A program made the translations under genes and the position numbers. The notes under the pieces were generated by a model. It was not told the DNA's origin. It made no database searches and saw only the letters and a program-made list of their open reading frames with translations. Below, in pieces: positions 42,736 through 51,232 of a stretch of DNA of 60,058 nt. The first letter of the stretch is position 1, and each line of letters opens with the position of its first letter. Source of the DNA: an uncultured Eubacterium sp. (lineage in GTDB: Bacteria; Bacillota; Clostridia; Lachnospirales; Lachnospiraceae); assembly GCA_910584065.1 (NCBI GenBank), contig CAJTZN010000017.1, forward strand, positions 3,642 through 63,699, given 5' to 3'.

Positions 42736-43806
42736 CTAGATGTACTCGTTCCGGTTGCAGATCCGAAGGTTCTCCAGCACTTTCTTAATATCGCCGGCAT
42801 GACCCTTGTCACAGATCAAAAGTGCGTCATCGGTATCGACCACGATGATGTCCTTCAACCCTACGGCCGCGATCAGCTTGTCCGTTCCCTCGATGATCGA
42901 GTTTTTCGTCTCCACAGTGATCACATTTCCCTGAACGGTGTTTCCAAATTCATTGGTCGAGCGGATCCTTCCGACCGCCAGCCACGAACCGACGTCATCC
43001 CAGCCAAACGTCCCGGGAATGACATAAATGTGATCTGCCTTTTCCATAATACCGTAATCGATCGACTCGGATTCCATCTTCTGGAACTCCGCCTCCAGTA
43101 CGGCATCCTGCTCTTCGGTGCCGATGGCCTCTTTGATCTTCACCAGTCCCGCATACGTATTCGGGATATATTTCTCTATATCCGCCAGGATCGTGGAAAC
43201 CTTCCACACAAACATCCCGCTGTTCCACAGATAGGACTCGTCCGCCAGATACTTCTTCGCCGTTTTCAGGTCGGGTTTTTCCACAAACCGCTCCACACCG
43301 TACGCGCGTCCCTCACTCTGGTCGGGATCGAACTTAATGTAGCCGTACCCGGTCTCCGGGTAATTCGGGGTAATGCCGATCGTCGTCAGGTTCTCGCCCT
43401 TTTCCGCCACCGCGCACGCGTCCCGCAGCACATTTAAAAACATCGAATTGTATTTGATCAGATGATCCGACGGCAGTACGATCATAAGAGCGTCGTCATA
43501 CTTATTGCCGATGTGCATGGCGGCGAGTCCGACGCACGGCGCCGTATTGCGACCAACCGGCTCGCACAGTATGTTCTCTTCCGGAAGCTCCGGCAGCTGC
43601 TCCATCGCAAGCTCCTTATAATCCCGGTTTGTCACGATATAAATATCCTCCATATCGACAAGCGGCAGGATCCTGCTCACCGTGTCCTGGATCATCGTCA
43701 CACCGTCATCCGTCAGGCTTAAAAACTGTTTTGGCAGGCTCTTGCGGCTCTTCGGCCAAAACCGCTCGCCCCGTCCTCCTGCCATGATCATTGCTGTTAC
43801 TTTCAT
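42736..43806 (-). CDS. manC: Mannose-1-phosphate guanylyltransferase
   Basis: 356 residues with the pyrophosphorylase motif MIMAGGRGERFWPKSRKSLPKQFL, EPVGRNTAPCVGLAA, VEKPDLKTA and FGWDDVGSW. It makes GDP-mannose from Man-1-P and GTP. This is the short form without a fused phosphomannose isomerase domain; manA is a separate gene upstream. The ATG at 43806 fits the AAAGGA spacing better than the one at 43818. Confidence 0.93.
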   Translation of the reverse strand: MKVTAMIMAGGRGERFWPKSRKSLPKQFLSLTDDGVTMIQDTVSRILPLVDMEDIYIVTNRDYKELAMEQLPELPEENILCEPVGRNTAPCVGLAAMHIGNKYDDALMIVLPSDHLIKYNSMFLNVLRDACAVAEKGENLTTIGITPNYPETGYGYIKFDPDQSEGRAYGVERFVEKPDLKTAKKYLADESYLWNSGMFVWKVSTILADIEKYIPNTYAGLVKIKEAIGTEEQDAVLEAEFQKMESESIDYGIMEKADHIYVIPGTFGWDDVGSWLAVGRIRSTNEFGNTVQGNVITVETKNSIIEGTDKLIAAVGLKDIIVVDTDDALLICDKGHAGDIKKVLENLRICNRNEYI

Positions 43807-43842
43807 TGAAATATCCATTCCTTTCTTTATAGCTTTGACACT

Positions 43843-44808
43843 TTATAGCTTTGACATCAAAATTTCATGGCGGCCATGGATATAATATTCCCCCATCCCC
43901 GCCGGAATATATATGCTGTCGCCGGCCTCAAAATCATACCGTCTGCCACCGTATTCCAAAAATCCGCTCCCCTTCACGACGAGTAGCGAGTGAAATGAAC
44001 TGCGGTCACACCAGAACTTGATCTTCCCGCCCCAGTTTTCGATGCGCAGAACGCTGAAATAGCTGCACTCAAACAGACGGCGCAGACGTCCCTCCTTCAG
44101 GCGGACTTCGTTATTGTCAAACACCTGGGACGGCACGACCGGCGTGCGGTCAATGACTTCGATCGCGCGGTCGATATGAAGTTCCCGGTAGTTCCCGTCC
44201 TTGTCCTTTCGCAGGTAGTCATACACGCGAAATGTCGTATTCGAGCTCTGCTGGATCTCGGCGATCACCATGCCGGCCCCGATCGCGTGGATCGTCCCCG
44301 GGTGGATAAAAAACACGTCCCCCGCATGCACTTCGACCCGGTTCAGCACGTCACAGACCGAGCCGTCCCGGATCTTTTCCTCAAGCTGTTCCTTCGAAAG
44401 TTCCCGGTTCAGCCCGTAATATAAAAAGGCGTGAGGCTTCGATGAAATGACATACCACATCTCCGCCTTTCCTTCCTCGCCAAGTTCGTGCCGCGCCGTA
44501 TCGTCTGACGGATGTACCTGAATCGACAGCTTCTGCTTTGCGTCGATAAACTTGATGAGGATGGGAAACCGGTCCCCGGCTCCGGATTTGGGCGAGACAA
44601 AGCACGGATTTTCCGTGAGGATATCGCTTAAGAACCGGCCTTTGTACTGACCGTTCTTGATGACGCTCTTTCCTTCCGGCAGGCTGCAAAGTTCCCAGCT
44701 CTCCGCCGTACACTCTCCCTCTCCGGCCTTTCCATACAGCCGTTCCAGCTCATGACCGCCCCAGAGGTAGTCCTTATACACGGGCGCCAACTTCATCGGA
44801 TACATCAT
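43843..44808 (-). CDS. manA: Mannose-6-phosphate isomerase, class I
   Basis: 321 residues of the compact Bacillus-type isomerase: KDYLWGGHELERLYGK, zinc ligands in SIQVHPSD, EMWYVI and the later HAIGAGMVIAEIQQSSNTTFRVYDY. It interconverts fructose-6-phosphate and mannose-6-phosphate, the first step to GDP-mannose. AAAGGTAATG precedes the ATG. Confidence 0.93.
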   Translation of the reverse strand: MMYPMKLAPVYKDYLWGGHELERLYGKAGEGECTAESWELCSLPEGKSVIKNGQYKGRFLSDILTENPCFVSPKSGAGDRFPILIKFIDAKQKLSIQVHPSDDTARHELGEEGKAEMWYVISSKPHAFLYYGLNRELSKEQLEEKIRDGSVCDVLNRVEVHAGDVFFIHPGTIHAIGAGMVIAEIQQSSNTTFRVYDYLRKDKDGNYRELHIDRAIEVIDRTPVVPSQVFDNNEVRLKEGRLRRLFECSYFSVLRIENWGGKIKFWCDRSSFHSLLVVKGSGFLEYGGRRYDFEAGDSIYIPAGMGEYYIHGRHEILMSKL

Positions 44809-44823
44809 ATCATTACCTTTCTG

Positions 44824-45531
44824 TTATTTCCCAACCATCCGCGTAACGGTAAGCTTACACAATGTCTTAATATAACTCATGATAAACGGAAGCAGCCGCC
44901 GCTTCGACTCGCCGTAAATACGCTTGTCGAACTCAATGGGCACTTCCCCGATCTTCAATTTTTTATCTTCTTTATTTAACCGCAGGCGCAGCAGCACTTC
45001 CTGCAGCACGTCGTAATTCCGGCACGTCAGCGAAACTTTTTTCAACTGCTCGGTATGGTACATGCGGTAATCGGTCGAAATGTCTTTCGCCTTAATGCCG
45101 AGAAACAGCCGGAACATGCCATTTAAAATATGAGACATCACGATCGAACTCTTCGCGTCGTTCGTCTTTCCGCCCTCCACATAGCGCGAGCCGATGACAA
45201 CATCGCAGTTCTCTTTCATAAACTTCTCATAAATGGCCGGGATATATTTGGGATTGTGCGAACCGTCGCTGTCTAAAATGAGGAACTTGTCCATCTCGGC
45301 GTACTTGATGCCCGTCTTGAACGCGCCGCCGAACGCCGGCTCCTCCTGATTGATATACCTCGCCCCAAATGTCTTACATACGCCCTCTGTATCATCGAGA
45401 GGTTCGGCCGTATCGATCACCAGGATCTCATACTCCTCCCCCGTCTTTTTCACATTGTCTATGATCTGCGGCAACAGGACTTTGAGGTTTTCTTCCTCTT
45501 TGTATGCCAGCAGGATAACGCTAATTCCCAT
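44824..45531 (-). CDS. GT2 glycosyltransferase, polyprenol-phosphate sugar synthase type
   Basis: 235 residues of the DPM1-like GT2 family: ISVILLAYKEEENLKVLLP, FLILDSDGSHNPKYIP (DXD), DVVIGSRYVEGG, DISTDYRMYHTEQL. No clear membrane helices follow the catalytic domain. It would load a sugar from a nucleotide donor onto a polyprenyl phosphate or a glycan. GGAGG precedes the ATG at 45531. Confidence 0.85.
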   Translation of the reverse strand: MGISVILLAYKEEENLKVLLPQIIDNVKKTGEEYEILVIDTAEPLDDTEGVCKTFGARYINQEEPAFGGAFKTGIKYAEMDKFLILDSDGSHNPKYIPAIYEKFMKENCDVVIGSRYVEGGKTNDAKSSIVMSHILNGMFRLFLGIKAKDISTDYRMYHTEQLKKVSLTCRNYDVLQEVLLRLRLNKEDKKLKIGEVPIEFDKRIYGESKRRLLPFIMSYIKTLCKLTVTRMVGK

Positions 45532-45601
45532 GTTTTTCCTCCATGTCATTTGTTCATTCGAAACTATTCTACCATATCTTTCCTCATTTGAAAAGTTTTT
45601 T

Positions 45602-46135
45602 TTATTCCGCTTCCGTCTTAAACGCCCAAAGCTTGTTCATGAAAAAGTTGATCGGAATGGCAATGATCAGGCTGATCAGCGGCGCCACAAATTTGGAAAT
45701 GCCAAAAATCCCTACCCAGACATACGCCAGTATGTTATTCAAAATGATCCCCGTAAACCCGTACGAGAGGTAACTTTTTAACAGTGCCTTCCAAAAACTG
45801 CGGCTCTGCCCTTCTTCCAGCGTAAACACAAACCGGCTGTTCAGAAGGAACGAACAGAGAACGCTGAGGATAAACGCGATCGTATTCGCCACATACATAT
45901 CCAGGTCCGCCACACTTAATATACCCATTTTTTTAAATATTAACAGACAGCACACGTTGATGGCGTACGAAAACACCGTGTTCCACGCGCCGACGATGCC
46001 GAAGCGCACGAACTGCAGAAGCGAGTCCCACTGTTCCTCGGTAAATTTGATATGAAATATGCGAAAGATCAAGCCGAACACTCCCCGCACCATTGTTTCG
46101 ATGAGATTCCAAAGTTTTTCAGCTACGTTACTCAT
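45602..46135 (-). CDS. GtrA-like membrane protein (GtcA family, putative polyprenol-linked sugar flippase)
   Basis: 177 residues with four membrane helices (from about residue 40: FVRFGIVGAWNTVFSYAINV, then three more), ending in FFMNKLWAFK as is usual for GtrA domains. Known relatives move polyprenyl-phosphate sugars across the membrane for teichoic-acid or O-antigen decoration. AAAGGAG precedes the ATG at 46135. The gene overlaps the GT2 gene before it by eight bases, an arrangement that strongly links the two. Confidence 0.88.
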   Translation of the reverse strand: MSNVAEKLWNLIETMVRGVFGLIFRIFHIKFTEEQWDSLLQFVRFGIVGAWNTVFSYAINVCCLLIFKKMGILSVADLDMYVANTIAFILSVLCSFLLNSRFVFTLEEGQSRSFWKALLKSYLSYGFTGIILNNILAYVWVGIFGISKFVAPLISLIIAIPINFFMNKLWAFKTEAE

Positions 46136-47096
46136 TTTGTTCTCCTTTCGTTTCCGGATCCCCGAAATTGATCCGTTCCTCCTCGACAACAAGCGGGCGG
46201 CGTGTCACCCTCGAATTGATACTCATGATATACTCTCCGAGCAATCCGATAAAGAACAACTGAACCGATCCAAACACAAAAATTCCCAAAAGGATCGGCG
46301 TCATACCGGCTACAAAGCGGTCCCAGAAAACAAGCTTCATGACCAGATAGACAAATGCCACAGCGATGCTCAAACCGGACAGGACAAATCCCATGATCGT
46401 CGCAATACGCATCCCCACTTTTGTATAAGAAGTAAAACTGAGCATGGCGGCATCATAAAGACTGTACCAGTTATTGTGGGTCTTGCCGGCACGCCGCTTT
46501 TCCTGCTGATACTCAATATCCTTGCGCTTAAAGCCAAGCTCCGCCACGATCCCCCGCAGAAACGGCATCGGATCATCGAGCTCCCTCAGCACATCCAAAA
46601 ACGACCTATCATATAAACCAAATCCGGTAAAATGCTCGATCTGCTCTACACTAGACATTTTCTTGATCAGCTTATAGTAACAGCTCCGCAGAAAATACAT
46701 AAACCGGTTTTCTTTACTCGTCGATTTGATCCCGATCACGATCTTGTATCCCTGTTCCCACTCATGTACAAAGCGGGTGATCATCGGAACCGGATCCTGA
46801 AAATCCGCACACAACAAAACCGTACAATCCCCCGTCGTCTCTAAAAGACCGTAGAACGGGGAATTGAACTGCCCAAAATTTTTCACGTTGAAAATCGCCC
46901 TGATCCTCTTATTCTTTTCACACAACTCCCGTATTTTCGCTCTCGTCGTATCGGTGGAGTCGTTGTCAATAAAAAGGATCTCATAATCGTACTGAGGAAG
47001 ATTTGCCGTGATCTCATCGATCACCGCTTCCGCGATCGGCACTACGTTCTCTTCCTCATTGAACGTAGGTATCATCACACTAATTACTTTTTCCAT
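46128..47096 (-). CDS. GtrB/CsbB-like polyprenol-phosphate glycosyltransferase
   Basis: 322 residues. GT2 catalytic domain (ISVMIPTFNEEENVVPIAEAV, IDNDSTDTT, LLCADFQDPVPMI with the DXD-like motif) and two C-terminal membrane helices (about 235-260 and 270-295). This plan is shared with CsbB, GtrB and ArnC. It should make polyprenyl-phosphate-hexose on the inner face; the overlapping GtrA-like protein would flip it. The ATG at 47096 has AGGAG nine bases upstream; 47102 is an alternative start. Confidence 0.9.
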   Translation of the reverse strand: MEKVISVMIPTFNEEENVVPIAEAVIDEITANLPQYDYEILFIDNDSTDTTRAKIRELCEKNKRIRAIFNVKNFGQFNSPFYGLLETTGDCTVLLCADFQDPVPMITRFVHEWEQGYKIVIGIKSTSKENRFMYFLRSCYYKLIKKMSSVEQIEHFTGFGLYDRSFLDVLRELDDPMPFLRGIVAELGFKRKDIEYQQEKRRAGKTHNNWYSLYDAAMLSFTSYTKVGMRIATIMGFVLSGLSIAVAFVYLVMKLVFWDRFVAGMTPILLGIFVFGSVQLFFIGLLGEYIMSINSRVTRRPLVVEEERINFGDPETKGEQNE

Positions 47097-47168
47097 TTCC
47101 ATACTCTCCTGCCGCGAACACAGGCATCCAATCCCCATCCATCCCTTCCGATGTAACGGATGGACTCC

Positions 47169-48509
47169 TTAGTCCGCCAGTGCCTCTTTTATGACCTTCG
47201 CCATATAATCAATCTTCTCATCCGTCATGCCCGGATAAACACCGAGCCAGAACGTATCATTCATGATGCGGTCCGTCACCTTCAGGTCCCCGACCACGCG
47301 GTACCCCTTTCCGGATGCGCGGAACTCATCAAAACACGGCTGCTTTACGATATTTCCGGCAAAGAGCATACGCGTCTGCACTCCGTGATCCTCGATATAC
47401 TGAACCAGTTTATTTTTATCCACCCCTTCTTTACAGGTGATCAGAAAACCAAACCAGCTCGGTTTTGAATTTGGGCACGCCTCCGGAAGGATCAGCTTGT
47501 CCTCTGCATCCGCAAGCGCCTCGCGCAGTCTGTCAAAGTTATGTCTTCTCTTTTCTACAAAAGAAGGGAATTTGGCGAGCTGGGCGCAGCCTATCGCCGC
47601 CTGCATATCCGTCGCCTTCAGATTATAGCCGAAATGCGAATAGACATATTTGTGGTCGTATCCGAGCGGAAGTTCCCCGTACTGTTTATCAAACCGGTGT
47701 CCGCACATATTGTCCCTTCCGGACGGGCACACACAGTCTCTTCCCCAGTCCCTCAGGGAGCGAACGGCTTTATGGATCAGCGGATGATCGGTATAGACAG
47801 CGCCGCCCTCGCCCATCGTCATATGGTGAGGGGGATAAAAACTGGAAGTTCCCACATCACCGATCGTACCGGTAAATTTCTCCTCCCCATTGATCGTATA
47901 TTTGGATCCGAGCGCATCGCAGTTATCTTCCACGAGCCACAGGTTGTGCTTGTCACAAAACGCCTTGATTGCGCCGAGGTCCCACGGGTTTCCGAGCGTA
48001 TGCGCGATCATGACCGCCTTTGTCTTATCCGAAACAGCCGCTTCGAGCATCGAGGCATCCATATTGTACTGGGGGATCGTCATATCGACAAATACCGGCA
48101 CCGCGCCGTACTGGATGATCGGAGCGATCGTCGTCGGGAATCCCGCCGCCACCGTGATCACTTCATCCCCCGGCAGGATCCTCCTGTCTCCCATGAGCGG
48201 GGACGTGAGCGCCATAAACGCGAGAAGGTTCGCCGATGAACCCGAATTTACGAGAGAACAGTATTTGATGCCCAGATATCCGGCAAAGTCTTTTTCAAAC
48301 TGTTCGGTATAGCGGCCGGAAGTGAGCCAGAATTCCAGTGAACTATCCACCAGATTTACCATCTCTTCGTGCCCGTAATAACGGGACGCATACGGGATCC
48401 GGTCTCCCTCCTCAAAAGGTTTCTCCTGATTGTGGTATTTCTCACAATACTCTTTCACCATTTCTAAAATCGTATCTCTTGCCTGCTTTTCATTCAGATT
48501 TTCAAACAT
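47169..48509 (-). CDS. rfbH: CDP-6-deoxy-4-keto-glucose 3-dehydrase (RfbH/E1 type)
   Basis: 446 residues, aminotransferase fold but with His in place of the PLP-binding Lys (SFYPPHHMTMGEGG). That replacement is diagnostic of the pyridoxamine-phosphate dehydrases RfbH/E1. The [2Fe-2S] cysteine region is present (DCVCPSGRDNMCGHRF). It removes the 3-hydroxyl on the way to CDP-3,6-dideoxyhexoses and normally needs a separate reductase, not seen here. It is directly followed by rfbG in the genome and shares its strand. AAAGGG precedes the ATG at 48509. Confidence 0.93.
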   Translation of the reverse strand: MFENLNEKQARDTILEMVKEYCEKYHNQEKPFEEGDRIPYASRYYGHEEMVNLVDSSLEFWLTSGRYTEQFEKDFAGYLGIKYCSLVNSGSSANLLAFMALTSPLMGDRRILPGDEVITVAAGFPTTIAPIIQYGAVPVFVDMTIPQYNMDASMLEAAVSDKTKAVMIAHTLGNPWDLGAIKAFCDKHNLWLVEDNCDALGSKYTINGEEKFTGTIGDVGTSSFYPPHHMTMGEGGAVYTDHPLIHKAVRSLRDWGRDCVCPSGRDNMCGHRFDKQYGELPLGYDHKYVYSHFGYNLKATDMQAAIGCAQLAKFPSFVEKRRHNFDRLREALADAEDKLILPEACPNSKPSWFGFLITCKEGVDKNKLVQYIEDHGVQTRMLFAGNIVKQPCFDEFRASGKGYRVVGDLKVTDRIMNDTFWLGVYPGMTDEKIDYMAKVIKEALAD

Positions 48510-48541
48510 AGTATATTCCCTTTCCTTGCCTGTTTTTATTG

Positions 48542-49594
48542 TTATATCGATACAAATTCCTGAATCTGCCTGTCCATGACCTCGGCGACGTTTTCTCCCG
48601 CCAGCCATGCTTTCGTCCACTCAACCGTCTTGTCGATCGCCTCCGCCACGCCCCATCTCGGCTTCCAGCCAAATGTCGTCTTCAGCTTCGAGCAATCCAG
48701 CTTCAAAAAATTTGCCTCATGCGGCCCGCCGTCGTACCGGTCGATCCATTTGAGCCCGCCGCCCCACCGCTCGGTAAACATCTCCACCAGATCTCCGGTC
48801 GTCACACAATCCGTCTCATCCGGGCCCACATTATAGTATCCCTGCAATTCCGGATTCTCATACTGCCCCTTCACGATCATCAGATAGGCGATGACTGGTT
48901 CGAGCACATGCTGATACGGTCTCGTGGAAAATGGATTCCTTATGATAATATCGTTCCTTTTCTCCGCTGCCCTGACGCAGTCCGGAATGATCCGGTCATT
49001 GGCAAAATCCCCGCCGCCGATCACATTACCGGCCCTCGCCGTCGATACCGCGACTCTTCCATCGGTAAAAAACGAATTTTTATAGCTGTGCGTCACAAGT
49101 TCCGAACAGGATTTACTATTTGAATAGGGGTCGTAACCATCCAGCGGTTCATTTTCACGATACCCCCACTCCCATTCTTTATTCTCATACACTTTATCCG
49201 TCGTCACATTCAGAAAACTCTTTACGCAGTCATATTTCCTGACACACTCGCAAATATTGACTGTTCCCATCACATTCGTCTCATACGTATAGACCGGATC
49301 CCTGTACGAATCCCTCACGATCGGCTGCGCCGCAAGATGAATCACGATCTCCGGCCTTATCTTCTCAAAAACGCCGGACAGTTTTTCCAGATCACGGATG
49401 TCGCCGATCACCGAATTCATATTTTCCGCTATCCCCGCCAGTCCAAAAAGATTGGGCTCGGTCGGCGCCTCCAGCGAATACCCCGTCACTTCTGCCCCCG
49501 CGCGGATCAGCGTCCGGCACATCCAGGATCCCTTAAAACCGGTGTGCCCTGTCACAAGCACCTTTTTTCCTTTAAAAAATGTCAAATCCATCAT
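48542..49594 (-). CDS. rfbG: CDP-glucose 4,6-dehydratase
   Basis: 350 residues, extended short-chain dehydrogenase: VLVTGHTGFKGSWMCRTL, AAQPIVRDSYRDP, VTTDKVYEN, and Tyr-x-x-x-Lys in DPYSNSKSCSE, all typical of RfbG. It converts CDP-glucose to CDP-4-dehydro-6-deoxyglucose, the substrate of RfbH. The partner that makes CDP-glucose (RfbF) is not in the window. The chosen ATG (49594) has GAGG six bases upstream; alternatives lie at 49591 and 49612. Confidence 0.93.
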   Translation of the reverse strand: MMDLTFFKGKKVLVTGHTGFKGSWMCRTLIRAGAEVTGYSLEAPTEPNLFGLAGIAENMNSVIGDIRDLEKLSGVFEKIRPEIVIHLAAQPIVRDSYRDPVYTYETNVMGTVNICECVRKYDCVKSFLNVTTDKVYENKEWEWGYRENEPLDGYDPYSNSKSCSELVTHSYKNSFFTDGRVAVSTARAGNVIGGGDFANDRIIPDCVRAAEKRNDIIIRNPFSTRPYQHVLEPVIAYLMIVKGQYENPELQGYYNVGPDETDCVTTGDLVEMFTERWGGGLKWIDRYDGGPHEANFLKLDCSKLKTTFGWKPRWGVAEAIDKTVEWTKAWLAGENVAEVMDRQIQEFVSI

Positions 49595-49633
49595 ATCTGT
49601 CCTCATTTCCAACTCTTCGTTTATAATCTTTGC

Positions 49634-50833
49634 TCACACAGCATCTCTCAATTTGTCTGAAATATCATGATCATAAATGAGTATTTTGTAATTCTCAAAA
49701 TCCACTTCCTTCTCTGGCGTCTCAAAAATCCGCAATGCGTTCTCATAGTTCACACCTATCTCCGCATGCTCGGGATTTCGTATCAGGATAAAGTTCGCCT
49801 TCTCCTCATACCATGACCGTTTGCAGCCCCACGGAAAGATGCCAACCCCCTCTCCCATTGCTATCGCCCGGACCTTGACTTTTTGTTCCGAAAGCACGGT
49901 AATAATGGACGAATCCCAAAAATTCGCATAACCGGATTTCAGATTATACTGTTCCAACACCGAGGCTACTCTCTCCTGCTCCGTCTCTGCCAAAGTCAAT
50001 TCGTGGATCGGCATAAAACTTCGAAACAACAAGACGATGCCCAAAACGAGAGCGACGGCCCAAACCGGTATTTTATTCATACTAAAATGTATATCAAACA
50101 CATCCTTTTTACGCATGAAACGTATGATAAGAACTGCCAGGATATAAGGGCATGTCCCGATATATCTTGCACTCAGCATATCAGTGGAGATTGTTGTAAT
50201 GATAAACACGATCGAAACAAACAGAAAACCAAGGCTGAGTATTTCACTGATGATATCCCATTTCTTTCCACTGATAAAATGGCAGACATGATAAAAAATC
50301 AGGCAAAACCCAAATAAAACAACAAGTGTTTTTATTAAAAAGAAAACAGTATCTACGGAAAGAATGCTTTCGGATGTGAAATCTGCACCATTCATGCCAA
50401 GCACCGCATGTAGATAAATGTTCAACTTATTTGTATAGGCATCAAAATTTTCAAAATACCTCGTTTCCAAAAAACTATTCTTTTCAGCCGTTCCCAGTAT
50501 ATAATACAACTTATCCAAAACAATGCCCGTCACAGTAGAACCTGCCGTAAGTAAAATGAGAAGCAGATCACGTTTAAACCGCATCGGCTTATTTGACAAA
50601 ATATCCCGCACACAATACAGAAGAAACGGCAGCACCGCCACCGGCACAATAACCGCATCCCCAATGCACCCTAAGATCAGAGAGACGCAGAAAAAAATGT
50701 AATATCTCTTCTTACATGTCTCATTGTACATCTGACAAAAACATGCGACGGAAATAAAGATCCACACATACACACCTGTGTGGGCGCGCAGCAAATTAAT
50801 TCCAACGATCGAAGGAAACGCGCATAATCCCAT
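49634..50833 (-). CDS. C-terminal part of a split polytopic membrane protein (GT-C-like)
   Basis: 399 residues from the first ATG, with about eight membrane helices and a soluble C-terminal tail (about 300-399: SSIITVLSEQKVKVRAIAMGEG). It has no ribosome binding site. Its frame stays open upstream across the ATG (RKHKCTEWLLYMGLCAF) to the G7 tract, where it joins the frame of the 118-codon ORF at 50856-51212. The intact protein would be about 530 residues. The layout resembles GT-C membrane glycosyltransferases. I do not recognise a specific family. Confidence 0.7.
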   Translation of the reverse strand: MGLCAFPSIVGINLLRAHTGVYVWIFISVACFCQMYNETCKKRYYIFFCVSLILGCIGDAVIVPVAVLPFLLYCVRDILSNKPMRFKRDLLLILLTAGSTVTGIVLDKLYYILGTAEKNSFLETRYFENFDAYTNKLNIYLHAVLGMNGADFTSESILSVDTVFFLIKTLVVLFGFCLIFYHVCHFISGKKWDIISEILSLGFLFVSIVFIITTISTDMLSARYIGTCPYILAVLIIRFMRKKDVFDIHFSMNKIPVWAVALVLGIVLLFRSFMPIHELTLAETEQERVASVLEQYNLKSGYANFWDSSIITVLSEQKVKVRAIAMGEGVGIFPWGCKRSWYEEKANFILIRNPEHAEIGVNYENALRIFETPEKEVDFENYKILIYDHDISDKLRDAV

Positions 50834-50855
50834 ATATAAAAGCCACTCTGTGCAC

Positions 50856-51212
50856 TTATGCTTCCGACCCCCCCTGTATACTTAGTGGTAATGTTGAAAA
50901 CATCATACAGGAAAGCATGAGGCCGCTCGCCATCACATAGGCATTATAAGAAATACCATTAATAAGTACAGCAATTATATAATACAGCAGATCCGTTGTC
51001 AAAAAGGAAATCCCCGTTTGGATCCAGCCATTGAGGAATACATTGCCACCGATAATATCAGATGCCTCCAGAATCAGGTTACTGTAATCGGAATCAATCG
51101 GCATAATATAAAAAAGCCGGATGCTGTATACTACGAACAAACTACAAAATATAAGAAATATCATTAGCTTTGCCCAGAAAGGCAGCTTGATATTACGAAT
51201 TTTACCAAGCAT
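50856..51212 (-). CDS. N-terminal part of the same split membrane protein
   Basis: 118 residues with a good ribosome binding site (AAAGGGGGACATT). TM1 (about 16-34) is followed by an acidic external segment (MPIDSDYSNLILEASDI), as in GT-C enzymes, then a second and a third helix. The frame ends soon after the G7 tract at 50868-50874 (SIQGGSEA-stop). With one G fewer it would continue into the downstream ORF. Confidence 0.75.
   Translation of the reverse strand: MLGKIRNIKLPFWAKLMIFLIFCSLFVVYSIRLFYIMPIDSDYSNLILEASDIIGGNVFLNGWIQTGISFLTTDLLYYIIAVLINGISYNAYVMASGLMLSCMMFSTLPLSIQGGSEA
50868..50874 (-). other. G7 tract at the frameshift between the two halves
   Basis: Seven C on the plus strand (seven G in the mRNA). 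Six G would restore one continuous reading frame of about 530 codons. It is either a slippage-prone phase-variation site or a sequencing or assembly error. Confidence 0.8.
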
Positions 51213-51232
51213 AATGTCCCCCTTTCAAACAA

